From assembly GCA_015099395.1 (NCBI GenBank), contig AP024096.1, forward strand, positions 2,046,001-2,110,000: DNA of 64,000 bases, given 5' to 3'. The position numbers and the translations under genes are program-made. This DNA comes from Ktedonobacteria bacterium brp13. Its GTDB lineage: Bacteria > Chloroflexota > Ktedonobacteria > Ktedonobacterales > Ktedonobacteraceae. Shown here one piece after another: positions 37,679 through 46,904 of the stretch. Below the pieces are notes generated by a model. That model saw only the letters and a program-made list of their open reading frames with translations, did not search any database and was not told the origin of the DNA. Position 1 is the first letter of the stretch; each line of letters opens with the position of its first letter.

Positions 37679-38707
37679 ATGACAAAACATTTGAAAGATA
37701 TTGCGGCATATACGGGTGTTTCCATTAAGACTGTCTCAAATGTTGTCAACGGAAACTATGCTCATGTAGGGCCTGAGACGCAGGCACTCGTGCTTGATGC
37801 AATACAAAAACTGAATTACAAGCCCAACATGGCTGCGCGCCGTCTGCGTAATGCCCAGGTTGGTATTCTGGCCTATGCCTTTCCTGACCTTTCAAATCCT
37901 TATTTCTCTGACATAGGTCACGCCATTGCAACCATCGCTGCCGAACTTCAATATACGGTGCTACTTGACTATACATTTTACGAACGTGATAAAGAGCTCC
38001 AGATTCTGTCTGGCATGAGCCCCCACTTGCTTGATGGTATCATTCTCGATTCGCATGCACTTGATGTCGAGGATATTCACCAGATAGAAGCTTTTGTTCC
38101 AATCATTCTGTTGGGTGAGCGGCTCTTCGGCGCACCATTTGATCACATTCTCATCGACAACACTGAGGCAGCCTATACCGCAACCAAACACCTTATCGAA
38201 CTTGGCAAATCACGGATTGCTGCCATTGGTGTGCAAAAGGCGCGAAGTGAGGCCCCATCGCTTCGTACACAAGGCTTCTTGCGGGCACATAGAGAGGCCA
38301 ACTTACCAACAGATTCCTCACTTATTATGGATGGGGGGCTCTGGCATCGCGCTGACGGAGCGGAGGCAATGAAAAAGCTCCTCAGTCGAAGCCGCGATGA
38401 AATACCAGACGCAGTCTTCTGCTTCAATGATCTTATGGCTCTGGGAGCAATGTCTGTCATCGCCGCCGCTGGCTACCGCATACCAGAAGATATCGCTGTT
38501 ATAGGTATCGACGACATTGAAGATGGTCGCTATGCCACTCCATCACTCAGCACTATCGAACCAGATAAGCAACAAATAGCCCACCTCGCTGTAACAATGC
38601 TCATCGACCGGATCAAAAACAGAGCGACACGACCACCACAATCAATTACTGTACCGTTCCACTTGCATGCACGTGCCAGCACCGTAGGACGACAGGTATT
38701 ATCCTGA
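37679..38707 (+). CDS. LacI-family transcriptional regulator
   Basis: A 342-residue LacI/GalR protein. HTH LKDIAAYTGVSIKTVSNVVN, hinge KPNMAARRLRN, effector domain with YAFPDLSNPYFSDIGHAI, IPEDIAVIGIDDIEDGRYATP and a C-terminal dimer region. By position it controls the divergent GH2 gene through the 37524-37539 palindrome and probably itself. No strong ribosome site is seen ahead of ATG 37679. The inducer is unknown. Confidence 0.9.
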   Translation: MTKHLKDIAAYTGVSIKTVSNVVNGNYAHVGPETQALVLDAIQKLNYKPNMAARRLRNAQVGILAYAFPDLSNPYFSDIGHAIATIAAELQYTVLLDYTFYERDKELQILSGMSPHLLDGIILDSHALDVEDIHQIEAFVPIILLGERLFGAPFDHILIDNTEAAYTATKHLIELGKSRIAAIGVQKARSEAPSLRTQGFLRAHREANLPTDSSLIMDGGLWHRADGAEAMKKLLSRSRDEIPDAVFCFNDLMALGAMSVIAAAGYRIPEDIAVIGIDDIEDGRYATPSLSTIEPDKQQIAHLAVTMLIDRIKNRATRPPQSITVPFHLHARASTVGRQVLS

Positions 38708-38721
38708 AGAGGAGACAGCTC

Positions 38722-39153
38722 ATGAACAAAGACGAGAAGCCCAGGCGATCCTTTAACCAGCGCATGCGTGTCTTTAACAAGTCCATCACCAATCCGCTCT
38801 TGCGCACATTTGCCAACTCCTCTCGCGGCCCGTTTGCCGTACTTCGTCACATTGGGCGGCGCAGCGGCAAGCCCTATGAGACAACCATCATGGTATGGCC
38901 GCTGGAAGACTATTTTGTGATCGCGTTAACCTATGGGGAGTCGGTGGATTGGTATCGTAACATTCTCGCCGCCGGAGGCTGCACGCTGCGCTGGCATGGG
39001 CGCGAGTTCACGCTGGGTAAACCAGAACCAATCGAAACAAAAAGAGCAGTGCAAGCGTTTCCGCCGTTATTCAGGCTAGCCTTTCGCACACGTCCCACGA
39101 TGCCGTTCGTGCAGATGAAGAAGGTAGCCACTACGGAGCCGGTCAAGCCCTGA
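38722..39153 (+). CDS. Deazaflavin-dependent nitroreductase-family protein
   Basis: A 143-residue protein of the DDN/F420-dependent split-barrel family. The core is RGPFAVLRHIGRRSGKPYET with the cofactor-binding RRSG, followed by WYRNILAAGGCTLRWHGRE. Relatives use reduced F420 to reduce quinones or nitro compounds. It starts 14 bases after the LacI-type gene with AGGAGA upstream and may be co-transcribed, although a functional link is not evident. Confidence 0.8.
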   Translation: MNKDEKPRRSFNQRMRVFNKSITNPLLRTFANSSRGPFAVLRHIGRRSGKPYETTIMVWPLEDYFVIALTYGESVDWYRNILAAGGCTLRWHGREFTLGKPEPIETKRAVQAFPPLFRLAFRTRPTMPFVQMKKVATTEPVKP

Positions 39154-39384
39154 TCTATGCCAATGCGATAGAGATAGGCGATGTTACGAACAAGTCAACA
39201 ATACTGAATAATTCATGCATTTTGGAGCAATTTCACTCTATCGGAGGGAGATCTAAAAAATGCACTTCCTTTCTTTTGGGCGATGGATGTGTTATTATTC
39301 ATTTATTGGAATGTTTTGTGCACAACACGCCTGACGGCATTCCCATTTTTATGTTCGTTAGGAACGTTTCTCGAAGAATGTTTC
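39154..39384. other. Intergenic region before the structured RNA, no gene supported
   Basis: AT-rich stretch after the nitroreductase-like gene. The short frames here have no ribosome site. The sequence immediately before 39385 would hold a guide if the RNA is an omega-RNA. Confidence 0.4.
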
Positions 39385-39680
39385 TCGTCGTCAGGAACCC
39401 TGTCCCCTAAACGGGACGGGCTTGTAGAGATGGGGTGGTTTCTGCCCGTCTTCTCTGCGAGCTTACCTGACCAGTCCCAGCCAGGACTGTTCCTTGCATG
39501 CCCCTTGGGGCGGGAAACGGTTATCAGGCTACGATAGCGGCAATGTTCAAGAACGTACCAATGCGTGCATGCCAGCGCATTGCTCTATAACTTCTGAGTT
39601 AACCAGGTCTACGAGGGTTAAGCCAGTGCTCAGGAGACGTGCAGACCGCTATCATCGACGAGGCACACATTACTTTGTGC
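39385..39680 (+). ncRNA. Structured RNA, HEARO/IscB omega-RNA-like candidate
   Basis: A dense series of helices can be drawn: GCTTGTAGAGA (39419-39429) with TCTCTGCGAGC (39452-39462, allowing G-U), TCAGG (39391-39395) with CCTGA (39466-39470), CAGTCC/GGACTG, GCCCC/GGGGC, CAATGCG/CGCATTG, CTGAGTTAACC with GGTTAA and CTCAG, and long-range CGATAGCGG with CCGCTATC. GACGGGC with GCCCGTC could form a pseudoknot. No credible protein frame covers it. HEARO (IscB-associated) RNAs are abundant in Ktedonobacter, which prompts the name, but the family match is from memory. No IscB gene follows. Confidence 0.55.
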
Positions 39681-39832
39681 GGAAAAGGGTGCCAGCCATC
39701 TCTGGCATTGAAGGACAGACCGCACTTCTGTTCTTCCCCCGCAAGGGGACGGCTTGAAACATTGTGCGTCTGCGGACGCCTTTCTTTCCTCCCATAGCCT
39801 GAAGGCGTATGGGTCCCCAGAAAGGATTTCTT
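39681..39832 (+). other. Hairpin-rich leader of the small gene
   Basis: Further hairpins continue the structured region: TGCCAG/CTGGCA, GCGTC/GACGC near 39766-39779, and CCCATA with TATGGG (about 39792-39813) enclosing GCC/GGC. This may be the 3' part of the same RNA or a leader of the 93-residue gene. Confidence 0.4.
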
Positions 39833-40114
39833 ATGGAGAACCAGTCCGTTCAACAACTCCTTGCCCAGATTCAACAACAATTGCAGCCTCTTACAGAACT
39901 TTCCACTTTACTCGTCACACGAGCGGAGATACAAGCATACACCGAAGATCTCTATAATCAACTGGTAAGCCTGGCCCATGAAGGAATTCAATTTCTCGGA
40001 GGTGTCCAACTTGGACAGGTTATTGACAGCGAATGGATAGAAAAACGAAATGAGATCGTGCAACAGGCACAACGGCTTGTTCTCGATGCTCCTAATGCCA
40101 AACAGCCTGCCTGA
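39833..40114 (+). CDS. Small helical protein of unknown function
   Basis: A 93-residue protein predicted to be mostly helical: SVQQLLAQIQQQLQPLTELS, a central acidic/aromatic helix (IQAYTEDLYNQLVSLAHEGI) and a C-terminal helix (EKRNEIVQQAQRLVLD). No family is recognised. ATG 39833 is preceded by AAAGGA at 8 bases. It sits between the structured RNA region and the terpene synthase gene. Confidence 0.55.
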   Translation: MENQSVQQLLAQIQQQLQPLTELSTLLVTRAEIQAYTEDLYNQLVSLAHEGIQFLGGVQLGQVIDSEWIEKRNEIVQQAQRLVLDAPNAKQPA

Positions 40115-40238
40115 TAAGGCATGGTGTGGGACAACAGAATTGGGTATTTGACAGCTCTTATGTGTTGGTTCCGTAAAATTCCTTTAATAGATAGTAAGTA
40201 CAGCCAATTCTAGAATATCGCTATTTCTGAGGATTTCT

Positions 40239-41276
40239 ATGGAAGATTTTATAATGCCGACATTTCTCTTTTCCACTCCTTCACAGATTCATCCCTGTGC
40301 TGAGGCATTGCAGGCACATGCGATCGTCTGGGTGCAGGAATTTCGGTTAGTACAAAAGCCTGCTGCTTTGCGACGCTTTCAGGAGATGCATTTTTCCTGG
40401 CTAATCGCTCGCGCTCATCCGACCGTCCAGGTGGAGAATATGAAGTTGCTCAATGATTGGCTGATGTGGATGTTTTTGTTAGATGATCAGTTTGATGAAG
40501 GGACGATTGGACGTAGCCCTGAGCGCGTGCCTGCGGTGATGGCTGAGTTGCGGAGTATTGTGCAGGATGAGCAGCCACGATTTTCGCCAGGGCCGATGAC
40601 GCTCGCTCTCGTCAATCTGTGGCAACGCACACGGAATACTGGCTCGCCTTCCTGGCGCAGGCGACTTCTACACCATCTGTTTGATTACTTCGATGCCTAC
40701 GTCCGCGAGACACAGAATCGGGCCGCTCAGGGGATTCCTGATATACCGACATATATTCGCACGCGCCAGGCCTCCGGAGCAATGCTGTTCGCTTTTGATT
40801 TTATCGAAGATGTGGAGCAGCTCGCTATATCTGATGAGGTTTATGCGTTACCTGCGTTTCAGCAGGTGCTAGAGGCCGCGAATAATCTCGTCTGTTGGAT
40901 CAATGATATCTTTTCATTTCCGAAGGAATATGCACGCGGCGATGTGAATAATCTTGTGATGGTCGTGCAACAGGCTCACAATTTGTCGCTCCAGGAGGCA
41001 GTGGATATGGTAGGTACCATGATTTCTGATGAGTTGCAGCACTTCAGGGATGCCGCCGCGCTCATACCTGCAACGTCACCAACGTCACCAACGTCACCAA
41101 CGTCACCAACGTCACCAACGTCACCCAAAGTAGATATGGCGTTACAGATCTATGTGGATCGTCTCCAGGCCTGGGTGCGCGGCATTTATGACTGGTCGAG
41201 TGAAACACTACGCTATACAAAGATAGAGCAGGTAACACCAGGTCAATCGCTGTCATATCTGGAAAATATTCTCTGA
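40239..41276 (+). CDS. Class I terpene synthase
   Basis: A 345-residue terpene cyclase. The metal-binding aspartate motif is DDQFDE (residues 82-87) and the NSE motif is NDIFSFPKE (222-230, Asn222, Ser226, Glu230). The C-terminal RY pair is in LRYTKIE. Length and motifs fit bacterial sesquiterpene synthases that cyclise farnesyl diphosphate; the product is unknown. Residues about 279-296 are a run of Ser-Pro-Thr repeats encoded by a 9-bp minisatellite, inserted between the helix bearing the NSE motif region and the last helices. GAGGA precedes ATG 40239. An ABC exporter follows. Confidence 0.88.
   Translation: MEDFIMPTFLFSTPSQIHPCAEALQAHAIVWVQEFRLVQKPAALRRFQEMHFSWLIARAHPTVQVENMKLLNDWLMWMFLLDDQFDEGTIGRSPERVPAVMAELRSIVQDEQPRFSPGPMTLALVNLWQRTRNTGSPSWRRRLLHHLFDYFDAYVRETQNRAAQGIPDIPTYIRTRQASGAMLFAFDFIEDVEQLAISDEVYALPAFQQVLEAANNLVCWINDIFSFPKEYARGDVNNLVMVVQQAHNLSLQEAVDMVGTMISDELQHFRDAAALIPATSPTSPTSPTSPTSPTSPKVDMALQIYVDRLQAWVRGIYDWSSETLRYTKIEQVTPGQSLSYLENIL
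41072..41125 (+). repeat. 9-bp minisatellite in the terpene synthase gene
   Basis: Six perfect copies of AACGTCACC encode Thr-Ser-Pro units. Being in frame, copy number can change by slippage without destroying the protein. Confidence 0.95.
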
Positions 41277-41340
41277 TGAGAATATTGTCGACATAACGTT
41301 CGCATTGGCAACAACAGCAACCAGATAAAAATCCATCATC

Positions 41341-41371
41341 TTGACAAAGATATCTTGAATATCAATATAAT
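41341..41371 (+). promoter_or_regulatory. Promoter candidate for the ABC exporter
   Basis: TTGACA (41341-41346) and TATAAT (41366-41371) are 19 bases apart; an alternative AATATA (41364-41369) gives 17. It lies about 100 bases before the ATG at 41475. Confidence 0.55.
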
Positions 41372-41474
41372 TAAATGTCAAATTATTTGATATAAAAGAA
41401 ATACTATATGGCGACTGAACAACTCATTGACGATATGCACAGGCAGCGCTGTATCTCTGTCAGGAGGATATATA

Positions 41475-43346
41475 ATGTATCATGGGACTATGGGTTCGGG
41501 AAGAGGGGGCGGGATGGGGATGGGTGCAATCAAGCGGCAACGCCAGACATTAAGCTATCTACAAGAGGGGAAACCAGATGTACGGCGCACGCTACGTCGG
41601 CTCTGGAAAGTTATCACTCCCTATCGCTGGCAATTTATTGGCGGCACGCTGCTCCTACTTGGCGGCATCGTATTGGGACTTCTTCAACCTCTCCTCATTC
41701 GTCAAATCATTGATACCGCTATTCCTACACGGAACATGTCAATGGTTGTGTTGCTCGGTGCCGGCATGATCGTCTTACCCATTCTGAGCGCGCTACTGGG
41801 GCTCGCGCAAAACTATATCAGTGTGCTGGTAGCACAAAGCATGATTGCTGATCTGCGCGAGCAACTCTATCAGCATATTCAATCGTTGGGCATCGACTTC
41901 TTTACCTGGACACGTGGGGGCGAAATTCAGAGCCGCTTCCTTAACGATGCTGCAGCCTTACAAGGCGTCTTGACGCAATCATTCCTGGGTACGCTATCCA
42001 ACCTGATTACCATTCTCGGCGCACTCATCATTATGGCGACTATCAACTGGCCCCTGGCTCTCGTCGCTGCACTGGTGCTCCCAACATTTGCTTTTCCTGT
42101 CCTCCATTTCGGAAAACGCACCTACGAAGCAACTGAACTCACACAAAAGGCACTCGGGCGACTCTCGACGCTCCTTGAGGAGACGTTGAACCTCTCCGGT
42201 GTGCTAGTCATCAAAACGTTTGGGACTGAACGACACGAACTGAAACGCTTCCGTGTAGAAAACCAGGAGGTCCGTCAGACACAGGTGGCACAGGCGTTAC
42301 TGGGACAATGGGCTGGTGTCGTTCTGCAAGGTCTGGCTGCTATTGGACCAGCGTTACTCTACGCCTATGGCGCGTATCTGGTCATTCATAACGCTATTCC
42401 GCTGGGGACAGTGGTCGCCTTTGCCGCTTATCTTGCTCAGCTTTATCGGCCAGCCTCTTCGCTCGCAGGTGCGAATACCTCTATTCTTGGAGGATTGGCC
42501 CTCTTCGATCGCCTTTTCCAGGTACTCGATATCGAGCCGACAGTGAAGGCTGCGGTGAATCCGCAACCGTTGCCAGCAACCACAACACAGGGCATGGCCT
42601 TCAAGAATGTGAAATTTCACTATACCGATAGTCCTGATGTTTTACATGATGTCTCGTTCGTCGCTCCTCCTGGTCAATTGACCGCACTGGTCGGCCCCAG
42701 TGGCGCAGGGAAATCAACGCTCCTCTCGCTTGCAGCGCGTCTCTATGATCCTGCGGAGGGGAGTATATCCCTGGAAGGTATCGATCTGCGAGACATCGCA
42801 AATGACGCACTACGCCAGCAGATCGCAGTTGTCACGCAGGAGATCTTCCTCTTCCACACGACGTTGCGTGAGAACTTGCTGTATGGTGCGCCGGACGCCA
42901 CGGAGGAGGAACTGGGTGCGGCTATCGTCGCTGCACAACTACAGGAACTGGTCGAGCGGCTACCTGACGGACTGGACACGACTGTTGGGGAGCGCGGCTA
43001 CCGTTTATCAGGAGGCGAGAAACAGCGTGTTGCGATTGCTCGCGCCCTCTTGCGCAAAGGTCCCTATCTGCTTTTGGATGAGGCTACAAGCTCACTGGAC
43101 TCGCAGGCCGAACGACTGATTCAGCGTGCACTCGAAACGCTCATGCGTGAGCGCACCGTCATCGCCATTGCCCACCGTCTCTCGACTATTCAGCGTGCGG
43201 ACCAGATCCTGGTCATTGAGCAAGGGCATATCGTCGAGCGCGGGACGCACGAAACGTTGCTTGAGCAGTCGGGATTGTATCAACAGCTCTATCAGGCACA
43301 GTTCAATACACCAACATCTGAAAAATCTGAGAGTAATGTTCTGTAA
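41475..43346 (+). CDS. ABC exporter half-transporter (membrane + ATPase)
   Basis: A 623-residue type IV ABC exporter. After a Gly/Met-rich N-terminus come six membrane helices (about residues 45-350), then the ATPase: Walker A VGPSGAGKSTLLSLAARL (about residue 400), Q-loop VVTQEIFLF, signature YRLSGGEKQRVAIARALL, Walker B YLLLDEATSSLD and H-loop AIAHRLSTI. It works as a homo- or heterodimer exporting lipids, peptides or drugs. AGGAGG lies 7 bases before ATG 41475; the frame begins 16 codons earlier. Adjacency to the terpene synthase invites, but does not prove, a role in terpenoid export. Confidence 0.88.
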   Translation: MYHGTMGSGRGGGMGMGAIKRQRQTLSYLQEGKPDVRRTLRRLWKVITPYRWQFIGGTLLLLGGIVLGLLQPLLIRQIIDTAIPTRNMSMVVLLGAGMIVLPILSALLGLAQNYISVLVAQSMIADLREQLYQHIQSLGIDFFTWTRGGEIQSRFLNDAAALQGVLTQSFLGTLSNLITILGALIIMATINWPLALVAALVLPTFAFPVLHFGKRTYEATELTQKALGRLSTLLEETLNLSGVLVIKTFGTERHELKRFRVENQEVRQTQVAQALLGQWAGVVLQGLAAIGPALLYAYGAYLVIHNAIPLGTVVAFAAYLAQLYRPASSLAGANTSILGGLALFDRLFQVLDIEPTVKAAVNPQPLPATTTQGMAFKNVKFHYTDSPDVLHDVSFVAPPGQLTALVGPSGAGKSTLLSLAARLYDPAEGSISLEGIDLRDIANDALRQQIAVVTQEIFLFHTTLRENLLYGAPDATEEELGAAIVAAQLQELVERLPDGLDTTVGERGYRLSGGEKQRVAIARALLRKGPYLLLDEATSSLDSQAERLIQRALETLMRERTVIAIAHRLSTIQRADQILVIEQGHIVERGTHETLLEQSGLYQQLYQAQFNTPTSEKSESNVL

Positions 43347-43532
43347 ACCACTATAGGACCAGCATTCTATGAATGCTTTGACCTGCCAGGCCCGTATCCG
43401 CGTGGACACGCCAATGCCGTCATCATGGTGGCCGAGGCGGGTTCCACGCAGCACACCCCCAACACTGTCCACCTCCGTTCACCTGGTCTTACGCCTCAAC
43501 CAACCATCCATGTCCCTACAATACACGTATAT

Positions 43533-43550
43533 CCTGTGTTATAATACAGG
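43533..43550 (+). promoter_or_regulatory. Extended -10 promoter candidate within a small inverted repeat
   Basis: TGTTATAAT (43537-43545) forms an extended -10; it is enclosed by CCTGT (43533-43537) and ACAGG (43546-43550). It lies about 80 bases before the NB-ARC gene. No -35 is evident. Confidence 0.45.
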
Positions 43551-43625
43551 AAAGGACTGCTCGCGTCGCCAATACTACACGTCCTAGACGGATACTTCCA
43601 TAAGTACATGCAAAGGTAATTGTTG

Positions 43626-46178
43626 ATGACACAACATAATACGACGCTTCCACCCCGTGCCCTCACGCTCTTTTGTGAGCTGATCACCACCGCGCGCCGC
43701 AAAGCTGGCCGTTTGCAAAAAGAACTGGCTGACGCCATTGGCATTGATCCTCATGTTCTCAGCCGCAAACTCCATGGTGCCAAAAAGTCCGTACTCACAC
43801 AGACTGAGGTGAAACAGATCATTCAGATACTCGCTGATTGGGAGGCCATTACCACCCAGGATGAAGCCTGCACACTCCTGGCTACCATGGGCTTAAAAAG
43901 AGAGAGTTTCTCGACGCAGGAGTGGCAGTCGGCACCACTCAACCGCCTGGAGGTCACCGCCCCTACCCTTCACAACCTCTCCGCTCATCCGGTCCCTCAG
44001 GTACTTCCCCAGAGCCTCACTCTTCCTTCTTTACCCATCCCTGCTACCTCCCTGATCGGACGGGAAGAACAGATCCAGATGGTCCACGATCTCCTACGAC
44101 AGGGCTCCATGCGCCTCCTGACACTCTTTGGGACAGGCGGTGTTGGCAAAACACGGCTCGCGCTCGCTGTGGCTCATGCGGCCAGGCACGATTTCGCTGA
44201 TGGCATCTTTTTTCTTCCCCTGGCATCACTGCAGGATGTCGCGCTCATCCCTGCCACACTGGTCCAATTCCTCCGGTTGAGAACACCTCGACAACCGCAA
44301 CCGGCTGACCAGCTGACGGACAGCGACAGTAGCATCTCACACGAAGCACTGCTTACACAGTTCTTGCAGCACAAACACCTCCTCCTGATCTTTGATAATG
44401 TCGAGCACCTTCCAGCCATTGGTTCCTTTATCAATGCGCTGCTGCAGCAGGCTCCTGCCCTCAAGATTATGGTCACCAGCCGCGTCCTCCTCCACCTGTA
44501 TGGAGAATATGCCTTCGATGTTCCACCCCTGGACACCTGGCCCGGTGATCATCACCCCACCCAGGACCATCTCGACCATCTTCCACCATCGCCTGCTATG
44601 CAGCTCTTTCTCGCACGGGCTCAGGCCGTCTCTCCCACCTTTGCGCTGACGCCACACAATGCCGTCACTGTCTCACGCATTTGTACTCACCTGGATGGCC
44701 TGCCCCTGGCTATTGAACTGGCGGCGGCACGCTCGAAAGTGGTCCCTTTGTCCACCATTCTCCAGCGACTCACCAACGGCACGGCTCACACGTTCCTGCG
44801 TACCACCGCACACAACGCCTTTCAGCGCCACCAGACCTTACAGGCCACACTGTATTGGAGTTACGCCTTGCTTCCTCCATCCTACCAGCAACTCTTGCGC
44901 TCCTGCAGCATCTTTGTCGGCGGCTGGACCTTGGAGGCCGCTCAGGCCATCGTCACCGTAAACCACCAGCAGACCACTGGCGATGATATCCTGACACAGC
45001 TAGAGTTCCTCATCGATCAGAGCCTGGTCAAACGCATGCCTTTCGATGAGTTGTCCGCCGACGCACCAACCACCAACGAGCAGATGGGGCCGCGCTTTTA
45101 TCTCTTGGAAACCATCCGTGACTATGCTCTGCACCTCCTGGAAGCCGCTGGCGAACGCGCTGCGATCCAACAACGACACGCCGCCTACTACCACCCGCTC
45201 GTTGTACGCACCGAGCCGCTCCTCTCAAGGGAGGCACACGCCGAGGCGCGCTCACTCCTCCTGCGCGAACACGGGAATCTCCGCGTAGCCCTCGCATGGG
45301 CCACCGAACACAACCACACCGACATCGCCTTACAGATGAGTAGTGCCCTGGGCCGCTTCTGGGAAGCCCGCATACAGTTCTATGAAGCCCATGAGGAGAT
45401 CGATGCTGTCTTCACACACACCACCGACTCTCCACTCTCTTCCCACACCGATCTCCTCATGGGGGCCGCTCGCCTCGAGCACTTCCGCCGTTGCCGAGAA
45501 ATCGCCCAGGACGCCTTGCAACACGACGAGGCCGCTGATGAACCCATCGACCGGGCTCTCTTCCAGATTGGAGATACCTACCATACCCAGGACGACTATG
45601 CTCAGGCAACCTCCTCGCTGCTCATCTGTCTCGATATCTTCCGCACACAAGCCGACCAGCGTAACACCACCTTTACGCTCACTCGCCTGGGAGCTCTGGC
45701 TACCTTGCAGGGCAACCTCCCACAAGCACGCCTCTGGCTGGATGAAGCCATGGGCCTCCTGCCCGAGCAAGCCGAGCCGGGCTTGCGCACCGTCACTTTC
45801 GTCTACCTGGGCATCCTCTCCTTCCTCCAACGCGATCTGCCTGCCAGCCTCTCCGCTCTGCGCTCAGGCTTGCTCCTGGCACACCACTCCGGCAGCACCT
45901 ACATGTTCGCCACCGCCTTGCTTGCCTGCGGCTGCGTCCTGGGCACCCTGACGGCTGATCCCTCCTACTCCGCTCGCCTCTGCAGCGCAGCCGAAACCCT
46001 CTACGCTCGCCTGGATACCTCCGTGCCCGCAGCCTACCGTCCCCTCTATCTCACCATCCTCTCCACCATGCAAGCACACGTCTCACCCGCCACCTGGCTC
46101 GCCTGGTGGACCGAAGGTCAAACCCTCTCCCTCGAAGACTGCTGTGCCCTCGTGCTCAGTGTCAATCCCAAAAACTAG
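43626..46178 (+). CDS. HTH / NB-ARC (STAND) ATPase with TPR-like C-terminus
   Basis: An 850-residue signalling ATPase. N-terminal XRE-like HTH (ARRKAGRLQKELADAIGIDP, residues about 20-45), a linker, and an NB-ARC module: P-loop LFGTGGVGKTRLALAVAHA (about residue 168), Walker B HLLLIFDNVEHL, GLPL motif as LDGLPLAIELAAARS. A helical middle region (WSYALLPPSYQQLLRSCSIF) is followed by TPR-like repeats. Such AfsR/LuxR-type STAND regulators are common in Ktedonobacteria and Actinobacteria. The start is ATG 43626 with AAAGG 9 bases upstream. The gene is GC-rich relative to its neighbours. The signal is unknown. Confidence 0.86.
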   Translation: MTQHNTTLPPRALTLFCELITTARRKAGRLQKELADAIGIDPHVLSRKLHGAKKSVLTQTEVKQIIQILADWEAITTQDEACTLLATMGLKRESFSTQEWQSAPLNRLEVTAPTLHNLSAHPVPQVLPQSLTLPSLPIPATSLIGREEQIQMVHDLLRQGSMRLLTLFGTGGVGKTRLALAVAHAARHDFADGIFFLPLASLQDVALIPATLVQFLRLRTPRQPQPADQLTDSDSSISHEALLTQFLQHKHLLLIFDNVEHLPAIGSFINALLQQAPALKIMVTSRVLLHLYGEYAFDVPPLDTWPGDHHPTQDHLDHLPPSPAMQLFLARAQAVSPTFALTPHNAVTVSRICTHLDGLPLAIELAAARSKVVPLSTILQRLTNGTAHTFLRTTAHNAFQRHQTLQATLYWSYALLPPSYQQLLRSCSIFVGGWTLEAAQAIVTVNHQQTTGDDILTQLEFLIDQSLVKRMPFDELSADAPTTNEQMGPRFYLLETIRDYALHLLEAAGERAAIQQRHAAYYHPLVVRTEPLLSREAHAEARSLLLREHGNLRVALAWATEHNHTDIALQMSSALGRFWEARIQFYEAHEEIDAVFTHTTDSPLSSHTDLLMGAARLEHFRRCREIAQDALQHDEAADEPIDRALFQIGDTYHTQDDYAQATSSLLICLDIFRTQADQRNTTFTLTRLGALATLQGNLPQARLWLDEAMGLLPEQAEPGLRTVTFVYLGILSFLQRDLPASLSALRSGLLLAHHSGSTYMFATALLACGCVLGTLTADPSYSARLCSAAETLYARLDTSVPAAYRPLYLTILSTMQAHVSPATWLAWWTEGQTLSLEDCCALVLSVNPKN

Positions 46179-46303
46179 ATCACGCAGTAAAATGGTGCAC
46201 GCAGAGAAATTCATGATTCTACTCACTATTAACGAACAGACTTTGCCTGTTAATATAAGATGTAGTGTAGCGATAAAAAAACACGTAAAGGAAAGAATAA
46301 GAC

Positions 46304-46717
46304 ATGAATAATCTCCGACGATTTGAAGCTGCTTGTGGGTTCTTCGCAGCTCTTTTGGGCTTCCTTGGTTTAGCCTATGTTCTCTTTAGCCCAACATATA
46401 GTTTTGCAGGCGGTTCAGTAGGCGGTTCAGAGCAGAGTGGAACGGGGAATTTGTTGCAGGTAGGCATCCAGCCTATCACGTTGGTCTTCTTCTGTATCTT
46501 CTTGCTGGGACTTATCGGCGTGGTGACTGGTGCAGTGCTCCATAGTCGCACGGGAGAAAATGGATGGCGAGCACTGCTCTGGGTATCAACCCTGGCCATG
46601 GTCGCATGTACGATCCTTGCCCTCCTGAGCATCTGGGCGTTTCTGTTTCCCAGCACCCTTTTTGCGTTGTTTGCATGTATGCTCTCTCTCCGCGCGAGAA
46701 GAGTGGCACTCAGCTAG
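46304..46717 (+). CDS. Small four-helix membrane protein of unknown function
   Basis: A 137-residue protein with about four hydrophobic helices (residues about 8-30, 55-78, 88-110 and 110-130) and a Gly/Ser loop (GGSVGGSEQSGTGN) between the first two, probably outside. It ends in a basic tail. No family is recognised. AAAGGAAAG precedes ATG 46304. It stands alone after the NB-ARC gene. Confidence 0.65.
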   Translation: MNNLRRFEAACGFFAALLGFLGLAYVLFSPTYSFAGGSVGGSEQSGTGNLLQVGIQPITLVFFCIFLLGLIGVVTGAVLHSRTGENGWRALLWVSTLAMVACTILALLSIWAFLFPSTLFALFACMLSLRARRVALS

Positions 46718-46904
46718 AGGATGTAAAAACGAGAATGCAACGCGCATCCAGCGTGGAGCCACTTCATTAAAAGCAAAAAATAGGGTTCGCATCTTTTAGC
46801 AGAGGCTAAAGCATGCGAATCCACTGCTCCAGACGTTGAAGTTTGCGCTCGAGCAACTCCAGCGAACGAGCATTGTTGGCCAATTGGAGAGTGCAGAAGC
46901 GCTG

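Noticed and set aside
39494..39757. An 87-residue frame inside the structured RNA region
   Set aside because: No ribosome site, no domain, and the DNA is explained by extensive base pairing.
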